A DNA stretch of 64,000 nt from Prorocentrum cordatum (taxonomy: Eukaryota > Sar > Dinophyceae > Prorocentrales > Prorocentraceae): assembly GCA_963575745.1 (NCBI GenBank), contig CAUYUJ010018540.1, positions 93,867 to 157,866 of the forward strand, read 5' to 3'. The notes below the pieces were generated by a model that was not told where the DNA came from, did no database searches, and worked only from the letters and a program-made list of their open reading frames with translations. The position numbers and the translations under genes were made by a program. Positions 56,348 to 64,000 of this stretch are shown here, piece by piece. The first letter of the stretch is position 1. Every line of letters starts with the position of its first letter.

Positions 56348-59300
56348 GAATGCCCCTGAGAGGCGCGGATGAAGATCTCGGGCTCACCGGAGTCCCGCAT
56401 TAACACCTTTAACTGAAGGCGCTGTTTTTCTTCTCCGTCTGGTTCACGGACATGAACCACTTCCATCATGATGGCTGCCAGTTGGTCAACCGTGCGAGCA
56501 TATAGGTTCGCATTGATGACTTTGGCCTCGTCATGTCTGGGATTATACCCGTCGTGTCTCGATGTTCCTGTGTTCCACGGATAATCATTCACGAGTTCCA
56601 CGAGGTTAACCCAATCATCATGATCATCGAAGGAAGCCAGGTCCCTCACAGGATTGTGTGGTTTGTCTGGCGCATGTCTGCATATCCTGCTGAGAGCTTT
56701 ACTCAGCTGTTTGAGAGTGTGATTGGATGTAGGAAGGATGTTAGCTTGCCTGCATTTCTTCATGAATGCCCCATCCACCGAGCGTATCGGTGGGAGCTTC
56801 CGCAGAGCAAGTCTATCCCTGATCACACTCGGAGTCCCACTGGTGAAGGGCGTGCCCCCTGGGTGGTGCAGCTGATCCACGGGCGGGCTTCCCCGCATAG
56901 GAGCCTCTGTCGCTGAAGAGGCTGCGGCTCCTGAAGAGGAGGAAGCTGCAGCGGCAGGGCCTGGCGGGTTTCCCCGCGGTGATCCGCGACTGGCGCTGCC
57001 CCTAATCGTCGGCACCCAGGCACCCCTAGACATAGCACCATCGTCGGACCTTTTGGAACGGGCCGCCACAGGCGAAGCTGGCGCAGGGGCATACCCGGTG
57101 CGCTCGAAAGCTGCCGCCCTTTTAGCAATGGAGCTGCTGCGACTAGGCGGGCGTCTCCGTTCCTCCACAGGGTCCTGAGGTTGCTGCTTGGGCTCAGACG
57201 CTTGCGCAGGAGTTGCGCCAATCGGCGGTCTCGGAGTTGCAGAGCGAGGCGCCTCCATCTGCGCATCTGGCCCAGGATCCTGAGAGCGTGCTTTCGGTTT
57301 CACCTCCGAAGACGACTTCGGTGCCGGGGTTTCACTCTTAGCCTTCGAAAGTAGTGGGAGCGGGGGTTTCCTAGCCCCCTTCATGTAAATCTTGTTGGAA
57401 TCCCCCAACATCTTGCGAGTTGCCTCGCGTGCGCGTTCGTCTGCTATCCGCATGCGTTCCTCGTCCTCCGCAACACGTTGGGCCTTCTGTTCATCCTTAG
57501 ATGTCGGTTCTGGTTGTTGGGACTGACTAGAAACGCCGGGCGAGTTTCCTCGCATACCAGGAAGACTAAAGAGCGCGTCTTTCTCTTCCTGGGTCATGGG
57601 CACCAGTCCTCCCCTTGGAACCGGGGTAGACTTCTCCTCTTCCTGTTTCGGATCCAAGTGGCCCAGGATCCCGAGACGACGATTCACTTCTGCGATCTCG
57701 TCCTGTGTCATCGGGATCAGTGGTGGATGGCCCTCTTTATGACAGGTGTTGCCCCTGTTTGGGCTCAGACCTTCATTGTTGCCAACGGGGCATCCCGGCC
57801 TGTGGTTCTGGAACGGCTCGGAACAAGGTCCGCAAGCTGCTTGAGGCCTATACTGCTTGCGAGCCGCGATGATGTTTCGCAGCTGCGCCCGCGCTTCTTC
57901 AATTTCAGGGCGGGGGATGTTTGTTGCAAGCTGATAGCCTCCGCGGATGGCTTTCCCCTCAGCGTCCCTATAGGCAGGGTTGCCCTTGTCGAAGGCCGAG
58001 TGTTCCCCTTTTCGGCGTCTTGGGTCATTATACGGAAGCAGCTGGCCTCCTCGCCTGAGAGCGTGTTCTTTCGGGCCAGCCTGCCTCCACTCACGAGGAA
58101 GCCGAGCCTGTGGATGTGGTTCTCCCCTGACACGCGGATGGGAACGAGACCTTCCAGCATTCTCATAAGAAGAGGCTGCCGAAGCAGCCTGAGTGGTAGC
58201 CGGCGGAGGCGCCTGCGGAGGCCCCTGTGCAATCCCAGGTGGATCGGCCACATGAGGCAGGTTTCCCTGCTGGCTGGAGCTCGGCGCAAATGGCGCTTGT
58301 GCCGAGGGTGATGGTGCTTCAGGCTCGTCGGGATCAAAGTCCACCTCTACCTCCCCGTTGACTTCCATCATGAGGATTGTGGCTTCGTCCTCGCATAGCC
58401 CGCAACCATCGCCCACTTCTTCTTCTGATGTAGAACTGCCAATGATGATGGCCGTTGGCGCAGCCGGGACAGGCAGGTTTCCCTGCATAGCCGGCGTCTG
58501 TGCGTCGCTCGGTTGTCCCGGGGTAGGCGGCGCGGTTGTCGGCTCAGGCTCGTTGCCGAGCACAGGCTGCCCGGCGATGTTGCGCATGGCCGTGTTGTTT
58601 GGCCATGGTCCCACCGCCTGGAGACCCCATCCTGGCGGAGGAAGAGCCTGACCGCGCATGGCGATGGCCCTTTCAAGAGCATCACGCCATCTCCCGCGGG
58701 AGTATATCACGTGTCTCTGCACGTCCTCAGGATGCACGCTGTCGATGAGAGTCAAAGCTGCCAACACTAACTCCGAGTCATCGCAGGCGTCGGTGTCCTG
58801 CAGCATCATGATGCCAGCTTCGATCCTCTCTTGACTCTCGGGATACGCGATGGTAAGTATCTCATGCATCCTCATGAGAGTTTGCAGCAGTGTACGTGGT
58901 CCGTACTCGCCTGGGGCAAGCGAACCAGCGGGTGCAAATGGGATCTCTGGTTCACCTGCAATGAAAGCTTGAACGAACGCTTGAGACTCCATATCTATAA
59001 GTTCCCCATTAGTTTGGGGATAGATAGGCCTGTTTCCCGGCGGGGGTTCAGGTGGAGGTTGGAGGTTGCGTTCAACCTCGGAAGGCGAAGCCTCCACAGT
59101 GATGTCCTCGTCACTGCTTTCGTAGGCCATGATGTTGCCTGGATCCCCGACCACCCAGTCGAAGAAAGACAAAGGCTGGTTTCCCAGCGCACCGTGATCC
59201 ACGGGAGTGAGCTCGTTGTTGCCAATGACGAACCGGCGGACGTACTCGAGGTAGTACGCGTACAATCCATGACCATACGCCTCGAGCTCGTCGACGTTGT

Positions 59301-60747
59301 CCATGCAACCGACCCAAGTGTAAAATATCTGTTCCATGGCCTCAAAATCCTGGAGGCTCAGATATTCGATGGATGGTTCACTTGAGCCAAAATGGACTTC
59401 GGTCGACCTGCCCTTTCCATTTCCCTTCGCTGGACAACCTCGCACAAGATGGTCGGTACTGTCGCACTCATGGCACTTAAGAACCTGGCCGTCTCTACCT
59501 CGCGGGTTTCCCCGCCTACCCTTGCCTTTTCCTGAGGTCTCTCTACGGCCCTTGCCACGGCCCTTTCCCCCGAAGAATATCTCATCATATTGTTCATCTG
59601 AGAGCCTCTGAAGGAATGCCGTAATGCCTCGTCCGTTCAACCTCCGACGACCTCGTTTACCTTTACCTTTTCCCTTGAAACTCCTCCGTATCCTCCTCCT
59701 AACACGACGTACTGGTTTTCGTGTGAACCTCCCCCACCTCCGTTCAGCCGGTTGCAATAACCAAAACAAGCGTTCAGCACGCTGATTGTCATTATCCATA
59801 TTCATAATATCGGACCAATCTAAAGCTTCAACGCCGTCTGATGATATAGTATCTGCGTCGGTGCCGGAGTCGAAATCCTCGTCTCCCAAGTAGGTGGATA
59901 CACCGTCGGTTAGGGGGTTTGATTCATCCCATAGAGAACGGTGTGGTTGTGGTTCTCTAGAAGGAGGGCTGGTTGCCCAGCTTGGTTGTGATCGATCTCC
60001 TGCTAGTAGAGCAGTGGATTCTCCAGGATCATCGGCCCATATGCTTGAGGGCCCGTTCCCAGGCTGGGCTTCAGTGGTCAAGGTAGTGTAGAAATTGCCA
60101 CTACCAGATCCCCTTCCCTTTCCAAACACAGATCCTATATTACCAGGAGACCGTTCAGATAGGTGGCCTATCGAACGCATCCTCTCCAGCAAATCATCAT
60201 GCTGTTGTTGTGTTCGGGGCATTCGGTGATTGAGTGGCTGTAAGCGCTGCATGGCTCGCTGGTTGCCGACGCCTAAGGCGCGGAACAGGATCGCGGTTAG
60301 TAGTTGGAAGTTGGGAAGGTCAAATCCCACCGGCTGTGCCTCAAGTCGGGCCATTTCGAATCGGGTAAGGGTGACGTCGATTCGTTCTCCGTGAGGCGCG
60401 TGGGAGTCGATGAGATGTGTGCCGGAAGTGAGCTGGCGCTCATCTTCCAGGCGTTCGAACTTCATGCTTAGGAGGAACATGATGTAGGTCACTGGGTCGG
60501 CGTGGACCCCATCGATGTCAGCACCATAATTTATAATGTCAGGCGGTACCCTCATGGCGAGTGTCCTCGCTAGGCCACCCAGGCCGCGTTGCATGGCGGC
60601 CGCTTGGGCCTGTGGCGTCATACGTCCGCTTGTGACGTTGAGCCATGCGTTGACCTCATAAACGTACTCGCGGAAAGGCACGTTGCCTTGAGGGTCCCAA
60701 TATGGGCAATGTGTTTGCCCATCGGTGCTGTTGTCTCCACGACGCAC
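56278..60747 (-). CDS. Copia-2 gag polyprotein with Tpt1 N-terminal half
   Basis: 1489 codons, opened at GTG; the first ATG inside is at 60621. The frame is in fact open further upstream (see 60925-61365). Residues 15-200 are copia-type gag (YWDPQGNVPFREYVYEVNAW, LGGLARTLAMRVP). A zinc knuckle CHECDSTDHLVRGC (425-438) follows a KGKGKGKRGRRR basic region. Then comes a disordered Pro/Gln/Ser-rich stretch of nearly 900 residues, and from residue ~1348 the N-terminal Tpt1/KptA lobe (LSKALSRICRH ... FIRASQGHS). A 15-nt spliced-leader match lies at codons 450-456. More than a dozen hairpins are in frame. Confidence 0.85.
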   Translation of the reverse strand: MRRGDNSTDGQTHCPYWDPQGNVPFREYVYEVNAWLNVTSGRMTPQAQAAAMQRGLGGLARTLAMRVPPDIINYGADIDGVHADPVTYIMFLLSMKFERLEDERQLTSGTHLIDSHAPHGERIDVTLTRFEMARLEAQPVGFDLPNFQLLTAILFRALGVGNQRAMQRLQPLNHRMPRTQQQHDDLLERMRSIGHLSERSPGNIGSVFGKGRGSGSGNFYTTLTTEAQPGNGPSSIWADDPGESTALLAGDRSQPSWATSPPSREPQPHRSLWDESNPLTDGVSTYLGDEDFDSGTDADTISSDGVEALDWSDIMNMDNDNQRAERLFWLLQPAERRWGRFTRKPVRRVRRRIRRSFKGKGKGKRGRRRLNGRGITAFLQRLSDEQYDEIFFGGKGRGKGRRETSGKGKGRRGNPRGRDGQVLKCHECDSTDHLVRGCPAKGNGKGRSTEVHFGSSEPSIEYLSLQDFEAMEQIFYTWVGCMDNVDELEAYGHGLYAYYLEYVRRFVIGNNELTPVDHGALGNQPLSFFDWVVGDPGNIMAYESSDEDITVEASPSEVERNLQPPPEPPPGNRPIYPQTNGELIDMESQAFVQAFIAGEPEIPFAPAGSLAPGEYGPRTLLQTLMRMHEILTIAYPESQERIEAGIMMLQDTDACDDSELVLAALTLIDSVHPEDVQRHVIYSRGRWRDALERAIAMRGQALPPPGWGLQAVGPWPNNTAMRNIAGQPVLGNEPEPTTAPPTPGQPSDAQTPAMQGNLPVPAAPTAIIIGSSTSEEEVGDGCGLCEDEATILMMEVNGEVEVDFDPDEPEAPSPSAQAPFAPSSSQQGNLPHVADPPGIAQGPPQAPPPATTQAASAASSYENAGRSRSHPRVRGEPHPQARLPREWRQAGPKEHALRRGGQLLPYNDPRRRKGEHSAFDKGNPAYRDAEGKAIRGGYQLATNIPRPEIEEARAQLRNIIAARKQYRPQAACGPCSEPFQNHRPGCPVGNNEGLSPNRGNTCHKEGHPPLIPMTQDEIAEVNRRLGILGHLDPKQEEEKSTPVPRGGLVPMTQEEKDALFSLPGMRGNSPGVSSQSQQPEPTSKDEQKAQRVAEDEERMRIADERAREATRKMLGDSNKIYMKGARKPPLPLLSKAKSETPAPKSSSEVKPKARSQDPGPDAQMEAPRSATPRPPIGATPAQASEPKQQPQDPVEERRRPPSRSSSIAKRAAAFERTGYAPAPASPVAARSKRSDDGAMSRGAWVPTIRGSASRGSPRGNPPGPAAAASSSSGAAASSATEAPMRGSPPVDQLHHPGGTPFTSGTPSVIRDRLALRKLPPIRSVDGAFMKKCRQANILPTSNHTLKQLSKALSRICRHAPDKPHNPVRDLASFDDHDDWVNLVELVNDYPWNTGTSRHDGYNPRHDEAKVINANLYARTVDQLAAIMMEVVHVREPDGEEKQRLQLKVLMRDSGEPEIFIRASQGHSWTLKAPSYCATNLPGDRPRTPR
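59381..59395 (-). other. Exact 15-nt spliced-leader segment inside gag
   Basis: Minus-strand CCATTTTGGCTCAAG equals the 3' 15 nt of DinoSL, the same trimmed length as the relics at 14177-14206. It lies in the gag frame just after the zinc knuckle (coding part of EVHFGSSE). Confidence 0.75.
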
Positions 60748-60924
60748 GTGTCCGATTGCTGCCCCCAGCGCGAACCATATGATAGCGAAGATAACCAGCC
60801 CAAGGCTGTGTAGATAGGGGTGGTTATGAGGCGCGTTGCCGCGCTGGGGTAGCGCCTTGTCGAGTCTTCGAGGCGCTCTATCTGGCGGATCTCTCCGCCC
60901 ATGCTTCAGGTATTGCGCTTTTGG

Positions 60925-61365
60925 CTAGTTGCCGAGCGGTTGGTAGTAGCGCAATGATGAAGCGTATATGGTACCAATGTCGTTGTCTAGACGTCGTACC
61001 TCTCGTGTCGCTTCTTGCTCTTGGATAGATCCTCGTAAACGTACTGGGAGTGATAGCGCACGGTGGTAGGTGGTCACGAAGATCGTGCCGAAGAGTATGA
61101 GGCTAAGACGAGCAAGAGCTGACCACGCGAGAGTGCGGCCAGCTCCGCTACCAAGTCGAAAGTGAGCCTGGTAGGTCAAATAGCATCCGTCTCCATGGGG
61201 GGCGGATGAGCTCACATTGCATCCAATTCCATGTCGAAGGAATACGATATGGGGAGTGGATGGGTATGATAGGATAAGATCGATGTATCGGTCTTTCCAG
61301 CACATAGCGAACACTAAGGTAAGTGTCCGGGCAAATAGGGCGCGCGTGCCTTGAGCCCAAGGCAA
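60925..61365 (-). CDS. Frame open from LTR through PBS to gag, closed by one TAG
   Basis: Same frame as gag. It runs from inside the 5' LTR (ATG at about 61305, FAMCWKDRY) across the primer site to TAG at 60925-60927 and then stays open into gag, with a hydrophobic stretch LVIFAIIWFALGAAIG just before the listed gag start. The TAG is part of hairpin 60924-60937. A G-to-T change has broken the stem and turned GAG of LGNEP into TAG. Translation from the LTR is inference. Confidence 0.4.
   Translation of the reverse strand: MPWAQGTRALFARTLTLVFAMCWKDRYIDLILSYPSTPHIVFLRHGIGCNVSSSAPHGDGCYLTYQAHFRLGSGAGRTLAWSALARLSLILFGTIFVTTYHRALSLPVRLRGSIQEQEATREVRRLDNDIGTIYASSLRYYQPLGN
61142..61153 (-). other. 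Copia-2 primer binding site
   Basis: Minus strand TGGTAGCGGAGC directly abuts the 5' LTR. Complementary to a tRNA ending GCTCCGCTACCA; near-identical to the Copia-1 site. Confidence 0.8.
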
Positions 61366-61423
61366 CGGCGCGCGAGCTATGCTCCCGATACTATAACATC
61401 TCCCAAAGAGCTACCCTTAAAGT
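61154..61423 (-). repeat. Copia-2 5' LTR
   Basis: 270 bp, about three differences from the 3' LTR. Same central GCGCGC...GCGCGC dyad. Confidence 0.92.
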
Positions 61424-62174
61424 TGCTGGGGGGCCCAGCACAGTGAGGGCCCCGCGCGGATTCGAATTAGACCTCGCCATCCCTGGGAGGCGTGCGATCT
61501 GTGAAACTGTCGCCATTTTCGAGGCCTGCTGGGGAGCCCAACACAGTGAGGGCGTCGCGCGGATTCAAATTCGACCTCGCCATCCCTGGGGGGCTGCGAT
61601 CTGTGAAACTGTCGAAGCCTGCTGGGGGGCCCAGCACAGCGAGGGCCCCGCGCGACTCCAAATTAGACCTCGCCGCCCCTGGGGGGCTGCGATCTGTGAA
61701 ACTGTCGCCATTTTCGAGGCCTGCTGAGGGGCCAGCACAGTGAGGGCGACGCGCAGGTTCAAATGAGACCTCGCCGTCCCTGGGGGGGCTGCGATCTGTG
61801 AAATTGTCGCCACTTTCGAAGCCTGCTGGGGGGCCCCGCACAGTGAGGGCGACGCGCAGATTCAAATTAGACCTCGCCATCCCTAGGGGGCTGCGATCTG
61901 TGAAACTGTCGCCATTTTCGAGGCCTGCTGGGGGGACCCAGCAAAGTGAAGGCCCCGCGCGGATTCAAATTAGACCTCGCCATCCCTGGGGGGCTGCGAT
62001 CTGTGAAACTGTCGCCAGTTTCGAAGCCTGCTGGGGGGCCCAGCACATAGAGGGCGTCGCGCGGGTTCAAACTAGACCTCGCCATCCCTGGGGGGCTGCG
62101 ATCTGTGAAACTGCCGCCATTTTCGAGGCCTGCTGGGGGGCCCAGCACAGTGAGGGCCACGGGCAGATTCAAAT
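61424..62174 (+). repeat. ~104-bp satellite, middle block
   Basis: About seven monomers, the first completing the one cut at 45351. Monomers vary by a few per cent and by short gaps (61610-61620, 61735). Confidence 0.95.
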
Positions 62175-62232
62175 CCGCCGACCCTGTCGGCGTGTGGAAG
62201 ACGCATCCCGGTGTCGTCGTCTTGCGTGGATC

Positions 62233-62274
<42 letters not shown>

Positions 62275-63228
62275 TCCGTCGTGTCCTCGTCGTCTCCGTC
62301 TCCGTTGTCCCTCGTCGTCTTCGTCGTTCCCCGTCTCCTTGAGCGCGCGAGCCAAAGCGACATTGAGCAACGTCGTAGTTGAGTCGTGGCGAAGCCCCTC
62401 CCCGCCGGGGGGGTCCCGGAGCTCAGAAAAGCTTCAAGACGAGCCAAGAGCGACAGAAGACACCCCCAAAAGGGTACAAGAGGGCCTCGACTCGACGAAC
62501 GATGGCCCCAAGACGCCCAAGACGGCCCGAAGACGGCCCAAGAGGCCCTCAAGACGCTCCAAGAGAGCCCCAAGAGCACACCCAAGAGGGCCCCAGGCGC
62601 CAAAATCGTCAATTTTACATCGGTTTTTGAATGATTTTGGCCTTCTCGCCTTTTCGGCTTTCCGACACTCCAAGACGGCCCAAGAGGCCCCCAAGAGGCC
62701 CCCAAGAGCGCCCCAAGAGGCCTACAAGAGGGCCCCAAGACGGCCCAAGAAGGCCCCAGGACAGCCTAAGAGGCGCCCAAGACGGCCCAATAGGGCCCCA
62801 AGACGGGCCCAAGAAACGGCCAAGAGGGGGACGAGGAACCGAGAATTCGAGACTTCCGCCCTAAGAGGCCCCCGGGAAGCCCCAAGAGGCCCCCAAAAGG
62901 CCCCAAGAGGCCCCCGAGCGGCGCCAAGACGCCCCCAAGATGCGCCGAAGACGGCCTCCGGAAGCCCCAAGAGGCCCAAAAGAGGCCCCAAGAGGCCCCA
63001 CAACGGCCCCCAAGAGGCTTCAAGTTGCCTTCCAGACGCCCCCGAGAGGTCAACCACGAGATCCCAACCAACATCCATAAGGCCTCCTCCTCCTCCCCCT
63101 TCACCCTTCTTCCTCCTACTCCCTTCCGCCTCCTCCTCCTCCTCCTCCTCCTCCTCCTCCTCCTGCCCCCCCCTCGCGTTGTCTTTCGTCATCTTCAGGG
63201 CCGGCGGCAACGGCCGCAAGGCCTTCGC
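62175..63228 (+). repeat. 1-kb dispersed-repeat insertion in the satellite
   Basis: Interrupts a monomer between ATTCAAAT and AATTAGACC, with AAT at both joins. It contains the hairpin CGCCGACCCTGTCGGCG, a GTC tract (62215-62275), AAGAGGCCCC units and a CTC tract (63082-63170). Collinear segments occur at 640-850 (minus), 14310 (minus) and 11190-11250 (plus). No gene. Confidence 0.75.
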
Positions 63229-64000
63229 AATTAGACCTCGCCATCCCTGGGGGGGCTGCGATCTGTGAAACTGTCGCTATTTCCGAGGCCTGCTGGGGGG
63301 CCCAGCACAGCGAGGGCCCCGCGCGGATTCAAACTAAACCTTGCCATCCCTGGGGGGCTGCGATCTGCGAAACTGTCACCATTTGCGAGGCCGGCCTGCT
63401 GGGGGGCCCAGCACAGTGAGGGCCACTGGCAATTTCAAATGAGACCTCGCCATCCCTGGGGGGGGGTGCGATCTGTGAAACTGTCGCCACTTTCGAAGCC
63501 TGCTGGGGGGCCCAGCGCAGTGACGCCACGGGCAAATTCAAATGAGACCTCGCCATCCCTGAGGGGCTGCGATCTGAAACTGTCGCCATTTTCGAAGCCT
63601 GCTGGGGGGCCCAGCACAGTGAGGGCCACGCGCGGATTCAAATTAGACCTCGCCATCTCTGGGGGGGCTGCGATCTGCGAAACTGTCGCCACTGTCGAGG
63701 CCTGCCGGGGGGCCCTGCACAGTCACGCCACGGGCATATTCAAACGAGACCTCGCCATCCCTTGGGGGCTGCGATATGTGAAACTGTCGCCACGTTCGAG
63801 GCCTGCTGGGGGGCCCAGTGCAGTGACGCCACGGGCAAATTCAAATGAGACCTCGCCATCCCCTGGAGGCTGCGATCTGTGAAACTGTCGCCATTTTCGA
63901 AGCCTGCTGGGGGGCCCAGCAAAGTGAAGGCCCCGCGCGGATTCGAATTAGACCTCGCCATCCCTGGGGGGCTGCGATCTGTGAAACTGTCGCCATTTTC
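63229..64000 (+). repeat. ~104-bp satellite, right block to window end
   Basis: About seven monomers. Several carry GTGACGCCACGGGCAAATTC, a subfamily variant absent from the left block. Confidence 0.95.

Larger units (their letters stand above)
45743..60937 (-). repeat. Family of ~35 GNRA-loop hairpins
   Basis: 14-mers of form GCnnn-TTTC-n'n'n'GC on the plus strand, i.e. stem-GAAA-stem in element RNA. Perfect stems start at 45743, 45919, 47315, 47954, 48215, 48622, 49946, 51549, 51807, 52601, 52866, 52955, 53523, 54012, 54093, 55197, 55498, 55760, 56883, 56964, 57415, 57540, 58257, 58473, 58548, 59175, 59502, 59968 and 60831. Imperfect ones start at 46528, 52423, 53490, 54585, 59028 and 60924. 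Stem classes: GCAGG, GCGGG, GCGAG, GCTCG, GCTGG, GCCTG, GCACG, GCGTG, GCGGA, GCGCG. Sense loops: GAAA, GCAA, GAGA, GTAA and one GAAG. Most lie in ORFs, in all three phases; some are non-coding. Confidence 0.9.
45352..61423 (-). mobile_element. Copia-2: 16-kb Ty1/copia retrotransposon
   Basis: Direct 270-bp LTRs at 45352-45621 and 61154-61423 differ at about three positions by eye, so insertion is recent. TGCTG lies at both outer borders (45347-45351, 61424-61428) inside a satellite monomer, a 5-bp target duplication. Order on the minus strand: 5' LTR, PBS, gag with zinc knuckle, Tpt1-like domain, RING-H2, aspartic protease, two unassigned modules, integrase, RT, RNase H, 3' LTR. The size is about three times a typical Ty1/copia. 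LTR ends are AC...CT in element sense, not TG...CA. Frame changes and in-frame stops separate seven open frames. Confidence 0.92.

Noticed and set aside
1-64000. CRISPR array
   Set aside because: All direct repeats here are satellites, minisatellites or transposon parts without unique regular spacers; the genome is eukaryotic.
1-64000. tRNA or rRNA genes
   Set aside because: No cloverleaf or rRNA signature was recognised by eye. The GCTCCGCTACCA at 61142 is the complement of a primer site, not a tRNA gene.

Overview
The window is nuclear DNA of a core dinoflagellate. The decisive evidence is a perfect 22-nt copy of the dinoflagellate spliced leader (DinoSL) on the minus strand at 14207-14228, followed by two decayed 15-nt relics of it. 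The rest fits: mixed, mostly high G+C, very abundant simple repeats, dinoflagellate-style Ty1/copia and LINE elements, an IS1595-like transposase, and almost no ordinary genes. The species is not determinable; a Symbiodiniaceae/Polarella-like genome is a reasonable guess only.

Layout. 1-2.0 kb: G-rich 'CTTGGGGCC' repeats, TA/CATA microsatellites and an inverted TTCAAAGA array. 2.0-6.3 kb: two plus-strand genes that share 3'-UTR sequence, a P-loop ATPase running by frameshift into a cysteine-protease-like tail, and an IS1595/ISXO2-like DDE transposase. They look like one mobile unit. 6.6-8.2 kb: a hairpin, an AT-rich island and more TTCAAAGA repeats. 8.8-10.0 kb: an intact 401-aa gene with a helix-hairpin-helix region that faintly resembles hydroxymethyluracil-linked DNA glycosylase-like enzymes. 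10.4-16.1 kb: microsatellites, AAGAGGCCC-type repeats, a zinc-finger pseudogene, the retroposed spliced-leader cDNA and a ~370-bp tandem array.

16122-25505 is a complete but decayed Ty1/copia element (Copia-1, plus strand, TSD CTTG). Its gag is split by a 1-kb minisatellite-bearing insertion that recurs at 36975-38056. 27.3-28.3 kb and 36.9-41.5 kb hold copies of two inverted-repeat (MITE-like) families and long GGA/CTC tracts. 28.97-36.2 kb is a decayed minus-strand LINE: RanBP2-type zinc-finger ORF1, endonuclease, reverse transcriptase, RNase H and two 83-bp 5' monomers. 42.6-44.1 kb is a broken, minus-strand C5-methylase-like gene.

45352-61423 is a 16-kb minus-strand Ty1/copia element (Copia-2) inserted in a ~104-bp satellite, with 270-bp LTRs about 1% diverged, TSD TGCTG, and a primer site directly beside the 5' LTR. 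Besides gag, protease, integrase, RT and RNase H it encodes a Tpt1/KptA-like RNA 2'-phosphotransferase domain and a RING-H2 finger. It is studded with about 35 copies of a 14-nt hairpin: a 5-bp stem that changes by compensatory substitutions around a loop that in the sense RNA is almost always a GNRA tetraloop. This hairpin family is the strongest candidate for an undescribed system here. 61.4-64 kb returns to the satellite, itself interrupted by a repeat-rich insert.

All readings are by eye. Family assignments without a complete motif set are marked as inference. Several open frames begin at non-ATG codons, so exact starts are uncertain.
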